Source: Flavobacterium sp. SCGC AAA160-P02 (lineage in GTDB: Bacteria; Bacteroidota; Bacteroidia; Flavobacteriales; Flavobacteriaceae). Taken from it: 64,000 nt of DNA. Position 1 is the stretch's first letter. Every line of letters starts with the position of its first letter. Position numbers and translations under genes: made by a program. Positions 1 through 8,956 of the stretch are shown here, piece by piece. Location: contig KB911094.1 of NCBI GenBank assembly GCA_000383355.1, positions 1-64,000 on the forward strand. Direction: 5' to 3'. Below the pieces are notes generated by a model. That model worked only from the letters and a program-made list of their open reading frames with translations, was not told the origin of the DNA and searched no databases.

Positions 1-1200
1 AATATAGTTGTTGAAGAACGCAGAAAAGTTGTTGCTGCAAAAATTACTGAATTCTTAAAAGGATACGACCGATTTGCAAAGAGTATTGTTTTTTGTATTG
101 ATATAGAACATGCTGAAGGTATGAGAACCGCCTTGGCTAACGCCAATGCAGATTTAGTTGCTCAAAACAGCAAGTATATCATGCAAATTACGGGTGACAA
201 CCAAGAAGGAAAACGTGAATTAGACAATTTCACTAACCCAATTGAACGCTATCCTGTCATTGCTACAACCTCAAAACTAATGACTACTGGTGTTGATGCT
301 CAAACTTGTAAACTGATTGTCTTAGATAGTAACATTGGCTCAATGACTGAGTTTAAACAAATAATTGGAAGAGGTACTCGAGTAAATGAGGAGTACGGAA
401 AAACCTACTTCACCATCATGGATTTTAGAAATGTAACCCACTTATTTGCTGACCCTGATTTTGATGGTGACCCAGTTATGATAAAACAAGTTGGTGAAAG
501 TGATGATTTAACGGGAACAGAGGAAGAAACTACAGATGATGTAATCACTGATTTTGATGGCGAAGAAATAGACTTTCCTGAAACTCCAGAATATCCTGAA
601 ATAGAAGGAGGTGGTGATATTGTTGAAGAGCCTAGAGTTAAAATTCGTGTAGATGGTGTTCAAGTGAAAATTGTGAATGAGCGTGTTCAGTATTTAGGTG
701 CTGATGGTAAAATCATTACCGAAAGTCTAAAAGACTATACCAAGAAAAACATAACTGAACATTTTAAAACCATTGATGAATTTTTGACTCGCTGGAATCA
801 GTCCGACAAGAAGAAAGCAATTGTTGATGAACTAGAAGAGCAAGGCGTGTTTTTTGAGGCATTGAAAGAAGAAGTTGGGAAAGATTTTGACCCTTTCGAT
901 TTGATATGCCACATTGCTTTTGAGTCGAAACCATTAACTCGAAAAGAACGAGCAGAAAATGTAAAGAAGCGAAACTACTTCACTAAATATGGTGCAAAGG
1001 CTCAAGCTGTAATAAACAGTCTACTTGATAAATACACCGATGATGGATTGTTAACGATTGAAAGCACTGAGGTTTTAAAGCTTGATCCATTAAACAAATT
1101 AGGAACACCGATAGAATTAGTAAAAGCTTTTGGCGGCAAGCCACAATATACGGCAGCACTTAAAGAATTAGAAAACGAATTATATAAAATAACAGCATAA
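1..1200 (+). CDS. hsdR: Type I restriction enzyme R subunit HsdR, C-terminal part (5' end outside window)
   Basis: The open frame runs from base 1 without a start, so only the C-terminal ~400 residues are present; the ATG at 121 is internal. HsdR is the ATP-dependent DNA translocase and nuclease subunit of a type I restriction-modification complex. The visible part carries the end of the second RecA-like helicase domain: TTGVD (motif V, around base 277-291) and QIIGRGTR (motif VI, around 358-381). It is followed by an acidic linker and an alpha-helical region resembling the EcoEI-type R C-terminal domain that docks on the methylase. The nuclease and Walker A regions would lie upstream and cannot be checked. 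The stop at 1198-1200 abuts the ATG of hsdM, so the genes are co-transcribed and probably translationally coupled. Confidence 0.93.
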   Translation, partial: NIVVEERRKVVAAKITEFLKGYDRFAKSIVFCIDIEHAEGMRTALANANADLVAQNSKYIMQITGDNQEGKRELDNFTNPIERYPVIATTSKLMTTGVDAQTCKLIVLDSNIGSMTEFKQIIGRGTRVNEEYGKTYFTIMDFRNVTHLFADPDFDGDPVMIKQVGESDDLTGTEEETTDDVITDFDGEEIDFPETPEYPEIEGGGDIVEEPRVKIRVDGVQVKIVNERVQYLGADGKIITESLKDYTKKNITEHFKTIDEFLTRWNQSDKKKAIVDELEEQGVFFEALKEEVGKDFDPFDLICHIAFESKPLTRKERAENVKKRNYFTKYGAKAQAVINSLLDKYTDDGLLTIESTEVLKLDPLNKLGTPIELVKAFGGKPQYTAALKELENELYKITA

Positions 1201-2637
1201 ATGGCAAACGTAGGCGCTGTAGTTAGCAGCATAAGAAATATTATGCGTCAAGACAGAGGAATCTCTGGTGATGCACAACGCTTGGAGCAATTGGGATGGA
1301 TGCTATTCTTGAAAATTATTGATGATAAAGACCAAGAACTTGAAATACTAAAAGACAATTACGTTTCCGTAGTTCCTGAAAAATTTCAATGGAGAACTTG
1401 GGCATCAGACCCCGAGGGAATTACTGGAGATGAATTATTAGAATTTATAGACAGTAATGCTGAAAGCAATAGAGGTCTTTTTGCTTCATTAAGAAACCTT
1501 ACGAGTATTACAAATTCGAAAAGAGCTTCTATCGTAAAAGAAGTTTTTGACGGTTCCAATAACTACATGAAGTCTGGTTATGAAATGCGTAAAGTCATCA
1601 ATAAACTAAATGAAGTTGATTTTAACAATTCTGATGACAAACATGTATTTGGCGATATCTACGAAAGTATTCTAGTTGAGCTACGTGATGCAGGAAATAA
1701 GGGGGAATACTATACTCCTAGAGCTGTAACACAGCTTATGACTCAAATGATTGATCCTAAGTTGAAAGATAGAGTTCTTGATCCTGCTGCTGGGACAGGA
1801 GGTTTCTTAACTGCTGCAATTGACCATGTCCGTGATCACTATGTTAACACAGTAGATGATGAACACATTCTTCAAAACAACATTACAGGATGGGAATTAA
1901 AGCCTGTGGCTTATGTTTTGGGGTTAACTAATTTAATATTGCACGAAATGGACATTCCTGACTATCACTACATGGATAGTCTAAAGAGAGAATACAATTC
2001 CATTGGTAAGAAAGATCAAGTTGATGTAATTCTTGCTAATCCTCCATTTGGGGCACGCATTGCGGATGGTGTTGAAACCAACTTCCCAGCAACCTACCGT
2101 TGTAAGGAATCTGCCGATTTGTTTGTCATATTGATGTTACAGTTATTAAAGCCTAATGGTAGATGTGCGATTGTATTGCCTGATGGTTCAATAACGGGTG
2201 ACGGTATTAAATCAAGAATTCGTGAAAAGCTTTTGACAGATACCAACCTACACACAATTGTTCGCTTACCTCAAAGCACCTTCTTCCCTGCAACCGTAAG
2301 CACTAACTTATTGTTTTTTGAAAAAGGAAGTAAGACCAAAGATATTTGGTATTACGAACACACATTACCTGAAGGTCAAAAATCGTATTCAAAAACAAAA
2401 CCTATTCAATTCAATGAATTACAGCCCATAATTGAATGGTGGAATAACAGAAAGGAGAATGATGTGGCCTGGAAAGTTAATGTGAAAGATCTACAGAATT
2501 GGGATTTAGATATAAAAAACCCTAATACACAGACTGTTGAAATTGCATATACAACTGAAGAAACATTAACTGCTTTAAAATCTTCTTTTGAAGCTTCTAG
2601 AACTATTATTTCAGAACTTGAAACACTCCTTAAATAG
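1201..2637 (+). CDS. hsdM: Type I restriction-modification DNA methyltransferase subunit HsdM
   Basis: N6-adenine DNA methyltransferase subunit that modifies the site chosen by HsdS and is also needed for restriction. Its 478 aa are normal for the family. Visible features are an N-terminal helical HsdM domain (about 1-140), GEYYTPR at about 168-174, the SAM-binding motif I DPAAGTGGF at 194-202 and the catalytic motif IV NPPF at 280-283, followed by a C-terminal helical tail. The ATG follows the hsdR stop with no gap and the TAG stop abuts the hsdS ATG, so stoichiometric co-translation is likely. No disruption is seen and the enzyme should be active. Specificity cannot be read from this subunit. 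Confidence 0.96.
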   Translation: MANVGAVVSSIRNIMRQDRGISGDAQRLEQLGWMLFLKIIDDKDQELEILKDNYVSVVPEKFQWRTWASDPEGITGDELLEFIDSNAESNRGLFASLRNLTSITNSKRASIVKEVFDGSNNYMKSGYEMRKVINKLNEVDFNNSDDKHVFGDIYESILVELRDAGNKGEYYTPRAVTQLMTQMIDPKLKDRVLDPAAGTGGFLTAAIDHVRDHYVNTVDDEHILQNNITGWELKPVAYVLGLTNLILHEMDIPDYHYMDSLKREYNSIGKKDQVDVILANPPFGARIADGVETNFPATYRCKESADLFVILMLQLLKPNGRCAIVLPDGSITGDGIKSRIREKLLTDTNLHTIVRLPQSTFFPATVSTNLLFFEKGSKTKDIWYYEHTLPEGQKSYSKTKPIQFNELQPIIEWWNNRKENDVAWKVNVKDLQNWDLDIKNPNTQTVEIAYTTEETLTALKSSFEASRTIISELETLLK

Positions 2638-3981
2638 ATGGCAAAAGAATTTTTTATAGGAGACTTTCTCAAAAGAATAAAGCGGCCATTGACATTAAAT
2701 GATAATCAAGATTATAATTTGGTTACAATTAAGATGAATCATAATGGAGTGGTTTTAAGAGGTAAGAAAAAAGGGCGTGATATAAAGTCTAATATGTATG
2801 AAGTAAAAGAAGGTGACTTTATTCTTTCAGGAATTGATGCTCGAAATGGTGCTTTTGGTATCATTCCAAAAGAACTTGATGGTGCAATAGTTACAAATGA
2901 CTTTTGGTATTTTGAAATAGATGAGAAAGTTATTTCAAAAAAGCTATTTCTTGAACTAACTGCTACTAATTGGTTTGATGATATATGCAAAAAAGGAAGT
3001 GACGGAACAACTCAAAGAATTAGACTTCAAAAAAATAAATTCTTTAATCAAAAAATATTATTACCAGAAGGAGTTGAACAAGAAGAGTTACTCATAAAAA
3101 TTCTTGACTTTAAAGAAGGACAGAGTAAATTGGATATTGAAATTGAGACCCAAAAAAATCTGTTATCTCAACTCAAACACTCGATTCTCCAAGAAGCCAT
3201 TCAAGGCAAACTTGCAGAAGAATGGCGGACACAAAACCCAGATACAGAACCTGCAAGCGAATTACTAAATCGTATAAAAGCAGAGAAAGCCCAATTAATT
3301 AAGGAGAAGAAAATCAAAAAGGAAAAAGCACTTCAACCAATCACAGAAGACGAAATTCCTTTTGAATTACCTGAGGGTTGGGTTTGGTGTAGGTTGGGGG
3401 ATATAATCGTGAATGCAGACAATCTCGACATTCAGAAAAAACTAAGCCCTAACGAAATAATCAACTACGTTGATATTGATGCGATTGACAATAAGAAACA
3501 GGTAATTAAAGAACCCAAAGCATTGCCAGTTCGTGAATTATCTTCAAGAGCAAGAAGAGTATTAAAAAAAGGTCAAATCCTATATTCTTTAGTAAGACCA
3601 TACTTGCACAACTTAGCTATAGTTGAAGATGAAAAGCCTAACTACATTGGCTCAACTGGGTTTGCAGTATTTGACTGCCTATGTGTTGAGAATAAATACG
3701 TGTTTTGGTTATTGCTCTCAAAATATATTGAAGATATATATTTAGAATATATGGATGGTTTCAATTCTCCAAGTATAACACACGACCAATTTAAAAGCAC
3801 CATTATACCCTTACCTCCTTTTGAAGAACAGAGAGAAATAGTTGAAAAAGTAGAAAGCCTAATGCAAAAATGCAAAGCCTTGGAAGAAGAAATTAAGACC
3901 AGTGAAGCCAATGCTCAAATGCTTATGCAAGCAGTTTTAAAAGAGGCTTTTGAGGGTAAAAAGGAAGAAGTTGTTATTTAA
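2638..3981 (+). CDS. hsdS: Type I restriction-modification specificity subunit HsdS
   Basis: DNA-recognition subunit of the HsdR2M2S complex. The 447 aa show the usual two-half arrangement. A first target recognition domain (about 1-170) is followed by a central helical spacer with LKHSILQEAIQGKL near 180-195 and a lysine/glutamate-rich coil. A second target recognition domain begins at the typical LPEGWVWCRLGDI near 245. It ends in PLPPFEEQREIV and a C-terminal coiled coil with LKEAFEGK. Two intact domains predict a bipartite asymmetric recognition site. No inverted repeats or second hsdS copy that would suggest phase variation are visible here. The next gene starts 9 nt after the stop. Confidence 0.95.
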   Translation: MAKEFFIGDFLKRIKRPLTLNDNQDYNLVTIKMNHNGVVLRGKKKGRDIKSNMYEVKEGDFILSGIDARNGAFGIIPKELDGAIVTNDFWYFEIDEKVISKKLFLELTATNWFDDICKKGSDGTTQRIRLQKNKFFNQKILLPEGVEQEELLIKILDFKEGQSKLDIEIETQKNLLSQLKHSILQEAIQGKLAEEWRTQNPDTEPASELLNRIKAEKAQLIKEKKIKKEKALQPITEDEIPFELPEGWVWCRLGDIIVNADNLDIQKKLSPNEIINYVDIDAIDNKKQVIKEPKALPVRELSSRARRVLKKGQILYSLVRPYLHNLAIVEDEKPNYIGSTGFAVFDCLCVENKYVFWLLLSKYIEDIYLEYMDGFNSPSITHDQFKSTIIPLPPFEEQREIVEKVESLMQKCKALEEEIKTSEANAQMLMQAVLKEAFEGKKEEVVI

Positions 3982-3990
3982 TACTTTTAA

Positions 3991-5595
3991 ATGTCTTATA
4001 ATTTAGAAACATACAAAGAACCCTTTTGGGCTAAAAGCGGAAACTTCGTAAGAGGTCGTGATCCTCTTGGCGTACAAAATAGTTCAATATCGGTATATGC
4101 AACTTTATTGCCAGGTATGACGAATCTAACATTAAGGCTACGCTACTATGGCATGTATTTGTGGTTATTGGATGAATATCATGCTTTACCAACAAATAGC
4201 CCTTTTAAACAAAGTCAAAAGGCACAATATACCTTCATACGAAGAGCAGAACTCATTACTGCTTTTTTAATGGTGAATAAACACCCTAATGAACTCAGTG
4301 TAATTGGAAATGATTTTGCTAACAGGAATATTAATGAGGCAAAGGAAAAGGGTTTCTATGATATTGCATTAGGAGCCGACCAGAATAAAGATACAGAAAA
4401 AGGAAGTGTGTATTGGGATTATAACTCTGGTGCTTTAGGTCAGTATTACGCAGGCTCACTCTTCGCTTTAAATTTAGCTGACTCAAAAAATGGTTATTTC
4501 GAAAGAACTGAAGATTATGGAAAGCAACTTGCAGAAAGCTATCGAAAATCCTTATCCAAGGAAGTAGAAGTATTGTTTTTGAAACGAATTAATGAAGGTA
4601 AATTGTACCTCGATGATTTAGATTTAATAGATGAAATTGCACTCAACAAAGAGTATAAAGACACTCCAGAAGGTGTATTTTACTTTAAAATGCTTTTATC
4701 TGATGATGGTCTAAAAAGTAAGACGGCTTCTCAGAAAATAACTAGCCAACGTAAAGAATCTCTTCAAATTTTTTTAAACTTAATAAATAACGGGGATGAG
4801 AATTTAAATATTTTTGAGTTACCGTTAATCTCTTATTCTTCTTGTTTAAAAAAAAATAAAGATGAAGTTAGCGAAGCTAGTTTTGGCTGGTATTACTATT
4901 ATTTAAATGAGCTTGCTCATCACAGTCTGGAAGCTGTTTTTTGGGGAATGTTGCGTGAAATGGACCTTAAAAGCTACTCACTCGAACAATTCTTGTCTAA
5001 AATAACTAAAAAGGTATGTGATAAATCTAAGATACTTTTAGGAGAACATGCAGAATATTTGATTCCTGAATTGATTTCACAATTAGACAAAGAAAAATTC
5101 ATCACGCTCAATTACATTGAAAGTATCGCTGATTCAGTAAAAAGAGAAAACGGAATTGATGGAATAGTTCAAGGTATATTTGCCTTGCTATCATTGTATA
5201 GAGATAATCAGCATAAATTAAATGATGTGCGTTTTTATGCGAACGATCATTTTTTAGATAGTAAATATGGCAATGCACTTCAAATATTTCACACCTATAT
5301 TGAAACAAGTCAGAACTTGAAGTTCGCAGATTTCGTGCGCAAGTTTATTCACACTTTATTGAACGAACATATTGCAGTTGCCTATAATAAGATGGGGAAT
5401 GGCGAGAAGAATCTACTAAAATTTGTAGTAGAGGATAATTACTTGGTACACATCGAAACCATGCGTCCAAACTTTACAAATCCAAGACTTAGAACGCTAC
5501 TTAACTTCACAAGAGACTTAGGATTGGTGACTGTTGACAACGAACTTACTGAATCCGGAAAGAAATTGTTAAATGATTTAAACTCCGCTAAATGA
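3991..5595 (+). CDS. Unrecognised 534-aa protein embedded in the hsd operon
   Basis: I do not recognise a catalytic motif. The N-terminal stretch (residues 21-53) reads RGRDPLGVQN, then a small-residue/aliphatic run ending LPGMTNLTLRLRYY. From memory this pattern is reminiscent of DUF6361, whose N-terminus also has a PG-T-rich segment followed by an arginine-rich helix, but the resemblance is weak. The rest looks like mixed alpha-helical cytoplasmic protein without signal peptide or membrane segments. It lies 9 nt after hsdS, and its stop overlaps the ATG of the phospholipase-D-like gene by 4 nt (ATGA). It is therefore expressed with the restriction system and probably works with the PLD-like protein. 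Role in phage defence is inferred only from position. Confidence 0.8.
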   Translation: MSYNLETYKEPFWAKSGNFVRGRDPLGVQNSSISVYATLLPGMTNLTLRLRYYGMYLWLLDEYHALPTNSPFKQSQKAQYTFIRRAELITAFLMVNKHPNELSVIGNDFANRNINEAKEKGFYDIALGADQNKDTEKGSVYWDYNSGALGQYYAGSLFALNLADSKNGYFERTEDYGKQLAESYRKSLSKEVEVLFLKRINEGKLYLDDLDLIDEIALNKEYKDTPEGVFYFKMLLSDDGLKSKTASQKITSQRKESLQIFLNLINNGDENLNIFELPLISYSSCLKKNKDEVSEASFGWYYYYLNELAHHSLEAVFWGMLREMDLKSYSLEQFLSKITKKVCDKSKILLGEHAEYLIPELISQLDKEKFITLNYIESIADSVKRENGIDGIVQGIFALLSLYRDNQHKLNDVRFYANDHFLDSKYGNALQIFHTYIETSQNLKFADFVRKFIHTLLNEHIAVAYNKMGNGEKNLLKFVVEDNYLVHIETMRPNFTNPRLRTLLNFTRDLGLVTVDNELTESGKKLLNDLNSAK

Positions 5596-8192
5596 GTGAG
5601 TTGAAATTGTTTAGAGAAGTTCCTAAATCGGCCGATTTCCACTCGGTTGTAATGACGACTTTTTCCTTTGACTTTCATCATTTTGAATCTCAGGTGTTAC
5701 GAGAACTAAAGAGAAAAGGAGTTACGAATGTGAATCTTTTTGCAGATACAGCAATGCTTGACAAAAACATCGGATTCTCAACGGGGCATTTAAAATCTTT
5801 GAGTACTTCATATAGCATAAACAGCATACCATGTCTGGGGGCATTTCATCCTAAAATAACCATATTAGCTGGAGAAAATGATGTTCTTTTACTTCAAGGT
5901 TCTGGTAATATAACCAATGGAGGACATGGAAAGAATCATGAACTATTCACAGTGTTCTACGCAAATAAAGAAGATCAAACACAGCTAGCAATCATTCAAG
6001 AAGCTTGGCTTTATTTACGCAAATTGACTGCCAATATTGAAGGTATTTCATCTGAAAAACTGGACTGGGTTAGTTCTAATTGTAACCTGTTAACAGACAT
6101 AAATATTAAGCCCCATCAATTTAGTGAAATTGAAACAAATTTCAGCGCAGCACTTTTATATAATGAAGAGACGAGTATATGGCAGCAATTAAAGGAACTG
6201 GTTCCTTCAGGTTCTATAAAGAACATAAAAGTATTTAGTCCTTTTTACGATGAAAAAGGGACTCTGTTGAACCGCCTATCAGCTCAATACAATAATTGCA
6301 CAATTGATGCTTACCTGCAACCTAATCGAGGAATACACCCTTTTAAAATGGAAGAACAGGATGAAATTCGTTTCGTCTCTTGGGAAAGTACAAATAGAGC
6401 AAAAGAAACAACGGTTAAATATCAGCGGAAACTGCACAGCAAGTTGTTTTGTTTTGATGCTGGAGAAAATCAATATTGTTTGATAGGCAGTCCAAACGCT
6501 ACCATAGCCGCTTTTGGAACGGAAACGAAGAGAGGATCCAATGATGAGTTTGCAGTTCTTATTAAGGTGTCCGATAAGCAAATATTAAAAGAATTAAAAT
6601 TGACAGGGGAAGTTGAATTATTAACTCCAACTGAAAATATTGATGATCAAGTCGTAGAAAAGGAAATCGAAAACGACCAAACTAAAAACAGGGGCAAAAT
6701 AAAACTGTTAGGGGTAGATCAAGATGGTAAGAATATCACTTTATTCGTTCAAAATAAAACGAATCTAAAATCTTCAATTCTTGCTTTATATGACAACTGG
6801 GGACAAGAATTAGAAAGGTTAACCGTAGATGTCACAAAACCTAAAATTAGGATTGAAATTAAGAACTCCCTCAAAGAAAACACGCTTGCCTTTGTCCAGT
6901 TCGTCGACTCAGAAAATGAATCACTTTCTAATAAGCAAGTTGTGAATAAGTTACATGAACTATGGAACACCAACCCTTCTCTTGAAAACAGAAGATTGAT
7001 GAAATTAGGGAGCTTAATTGAAAGTGGTAATGGCGGGGTGTTTGATGTTGTAGAGTTTTATAATACAATTCAATCAAGCAGGAAACATATAGAAAAAAAG
7101 ACATCTGGAGGTTCTGGAAGTGATAATGAGAAAAAAGAAGATAATGAATCATCACCAGCTAGCCTGACCTATGAAGAGGCTATTGATCTTAATAAAGAGA
7201 CTATTGAACATCAAAAAATATTAAAGCAGCATAGCTCAATCAGAATATGGGATTCAATTGAAAAGTATTTCAAGGAATTAGCCAATGCAGAGGAAGATGA
7301 AGATATGGATGATGAGGAAGAGGGAGACGCAACTACTAGCAGAACTAGGACAGAAAAAAAGGAGAGAACGTTTTCAATTCCTTTAAACTCTGTCAAGGTT
7401 TTAGAACGAAGACGAGCTTCTATTGAGAAGTTTTTGACGAATTATTCTATTGGTCTTAATAAGAGTATTACTGAAAAAGATCATCAAATTGGTTTGGTTG
7501 ATATGGCAATGTTCTTAATTGTTATGAAACACTTGATTCAGTTTACGGACAGAAAAGTTGTTTTTAAAGTAACTGTGGACAATAACTATGAAAGTGTTTT
7601 ATATCCATTGAGTGGTAAATTAACAGGACTAAGAAATTTCTCAGGAGCAACGCTAAATCTACTTGGAGCATTTGTAAACTTACTCTGTAATTCTTCGTTT
7701 GATTCAGGACACGATGAATATACGCAGAAGAAATTAATTCACTATCAAGTTCTAGTAAGAAGGACCTCTTTGTTCAGCCTAGCAATAATTGGAGAGATTT
7801 ATCATGACCACGAAAATGGAAGCAACTGGGCAAACTTATTAGCATTCAATGTCATTGACAAATGTGGTGACTTGGAAATTGGATTTGAAAAGCATCTTAC
7901 AGAGTTCTTGAAGAACACAAGTATTAATTTAGATCAAAATAGATTAATTGAAAAAATTCAAAACTGGCAGATAAAAACAAAATCTCATGATTATTTTTCG
8001 GCGGCAAATCTTGGAATTTGCAAAGTTGTAAAACGAATTCCACAAGAAGGTCCTTTGAAATTTTTAAAGTTGAGTAGACCTGGTTTTGAATATAATGAAA
8101 ATGACAAAGATTTCATTTTATCCCAGTTATACAATTGTACTACTCATAAATTACAACCATCGCTTCAAGAATTGAAAAAAAATAAAAAATGA
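5592..8192 (+). CDS. Phospholipase-D-like (HKD) protein of a defence operon
   Basis: Large 866-aa cytoplasmic protein. The first ~330 residues contain two PLD-superfamily half-sites. H86-x-K88 with GSGN at 103-106 forms the first, but the Asp of the HxKx4D motif is replaced by Ala (position 93). H282-x-K284-x4-D289 with GSPN at 299-302 is a complete second motif. PLD proteins in such loci are usually metal-independent nucleases or nick-processing proteins; lipid hydrolysis is unlikely here. A strongly acidic stretch (567-579, EEDEDMDDEEEGD) follows a serine-rich linker and separates the PLD part from a C-terminal helical domain (about 600-866) that I do not recognise. Four-base overlap with the upstream gene indicates coupling. 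The unequal half-sites are notable because both His residues normally contribute to one active site. Confidence 0.85.
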   Translation: MSELKLFREVPKSADFHSVVMTTFSFDFHHFESQVLRELKRKGVTNVNLFADTAMLDKNIGFSTGHLKSLSTSYSINSIPCLGAFHPKITILAGENDVLLLQGSGNITNGGHGKNHELFTVFYANKEDQTQLAIIQEAWLYLRKLTANIEGISSEKLDWVSSNCNLLTDINIKPHQFSEIETNFSAALLYNEETSIWQQLKELVPSGSIKNIKVFSPFYDEKGTLLNRLSAQYNNCTIDAYLQPNRGIHPFKMEEQDEIRFVSWESTNRAKETTVKYQRKLHSKLFCFDAGENQYCLIGSPNATIAAFGTETKRGSNDEFAVLIKVSDKQILKELKLTGEVELLTPTENIDDQVVEKEIENDQTKNRGKIKLLGVDQDGKNITLFVQNKTNLKSSILALYDNWGQELERLTVDVTKPKIRIEIKNSLKENTLAFVQFVDSENESLSNKQVVNKLHELWNTNPSLENRRLMKLGSLIESGNGGVFDVVEFYNTIQSSRKHIEKKTSGGSGSDNEKKEDNESSPASLTYEEAIDLNKETIEHQKILKQHSSIRIWDSIEKYFKELANAEEDEDMDDEEEGDATTSRTRTEKKERTFSIPLNSVKVLERRRASIEKFLTNYSIGLNKSITEKDHQIGLVDMAMFLIVMKHLIQFTDRKVVFKVTVDNNYESVLYPLSGKLTGLRNFSGATLNLLGAFVNLLCNSSFDSGHDEYTQKKLIHYQVLVRRTSLFSLAIIGEIYHDHENGSNWANLLAFNVIDKCGDLEIGFEKHLTEFLKNTSINLDQNRLIEKIQNWQIKTKSHDYFSAANLGICKVVKRIPQEGPLKFLKLSRPGFEYNENDKDFILSQLYNCTTHKLQPSLQELKKNKK

Positions 8193-8205
8193 GTTTTAAG
8201 AAATC

Positions 8206-8808
8206 ATGAAAAAAACACCTGAATTAAAAAATTTAGTATTTGAAAATATACTTTCTGAATCTTTAAAATTTAACCCACCTTATGAAGACTCGTACATTAA
8301 AACCTATCCTGAATTTATTCAGTTTTTTAAAAATATCAATATAATATCCAAGCACGATCTTGTAATTTCAAGTCATTTTGTATATGGTTGGATGCCAACA
8401 ATTATAGAGTTAAAGTTTCAAGATATAGAAGGTGTTTTAAAGTCGCTCAACAAGGCAAAGAATGGAGCTTTGCTAACGATTGCTGAATTAGAATTATTGA
8501 AAAGTACAATCAACAATTCTCTAGTAGGACTTTCAAAACTATTGCATTTTATTAACCCTGTTGATTATGCTATTTGGGATAGTAGAATCTACAGATATAC
8601 TACTGATAAAAAAAGTAGTTATGGAATAGGAAATACTCAACTCTATTTGAATTATTTATCAAAACTTAATGAGATAGAATCTCATGTTGATTTTGATGAA
8701 ATTAAAAAAAATGTTTCAGCTCATTTTGACTATGAAATTACTTCTAAAAGAGTCATTGAGTTATTAATGTTTGAAGCAGACAAGAGAGATAAGAAGAAAC
8801 TAATATAA
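8206..8808 (+). CDS. Small protein, possibly 8-oxoguanine-glycosylase (OGG/HhH-GPD)-like fold
   Basis: 200-aa protein starting 13 nt after the PLD gene, so most likely the last gene of the hsd operon. Its central segment has the pattern LSKLLHFINP, a short gap, then YAIWDSRIYRY. I associate SK-LxF-P-x-IWDSR patterns with small OGG-fold proteins often found near restriction genes. The link is from memory and low-confidence, and the classical helix-hairpin-helix GPD loop is not obvious. No signal peptide or membrane segment is seen. If the fold is correct, it could recognise or excise modified bases, which would fit a restriction context; otherwise treat it as a hypothetical protein. Confidence 0.7.
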   Translation: MKKTPELKNLVFENILSESLKFNPPYEDSYIKTYPEFIQFFKNINIISKHDLVISSHFVYGWMPTIIELKFQDIEGVLKSLNKAKNGALLTIAELELLKSTINNSLVGLSKLLHFINPVDYAIWDSRIYRYTTDKKSSYGIGNTQLYLNYLSKLNEIESHVDFDEIKKNVSAHFDYEITSKRVIELLMFEADKRDKKKLI

Positions 8809-8956
8809 TCGGAAGTGGTTTAGAAATGAGGTCAAATCCTCCCCAAAATAGTTCGATTTAACTCACCTCTGCTCCACAATTATTATTGGAAATAACTTTT
8901 AATTTTTGGGGATATTTTTTTTTAATTTAGCATTGACTAAAATAATAGATGTACCA

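Noticed and set aside
1..8808. DISARM or BREX identity for the hsd-associated cluster because of the PLD gene
   Set aside because: No DUF1998, SNF2 helicase, BrxL/PglZ or related hallmark genes are visible; the core is an ordinary type I hsdRMS set.
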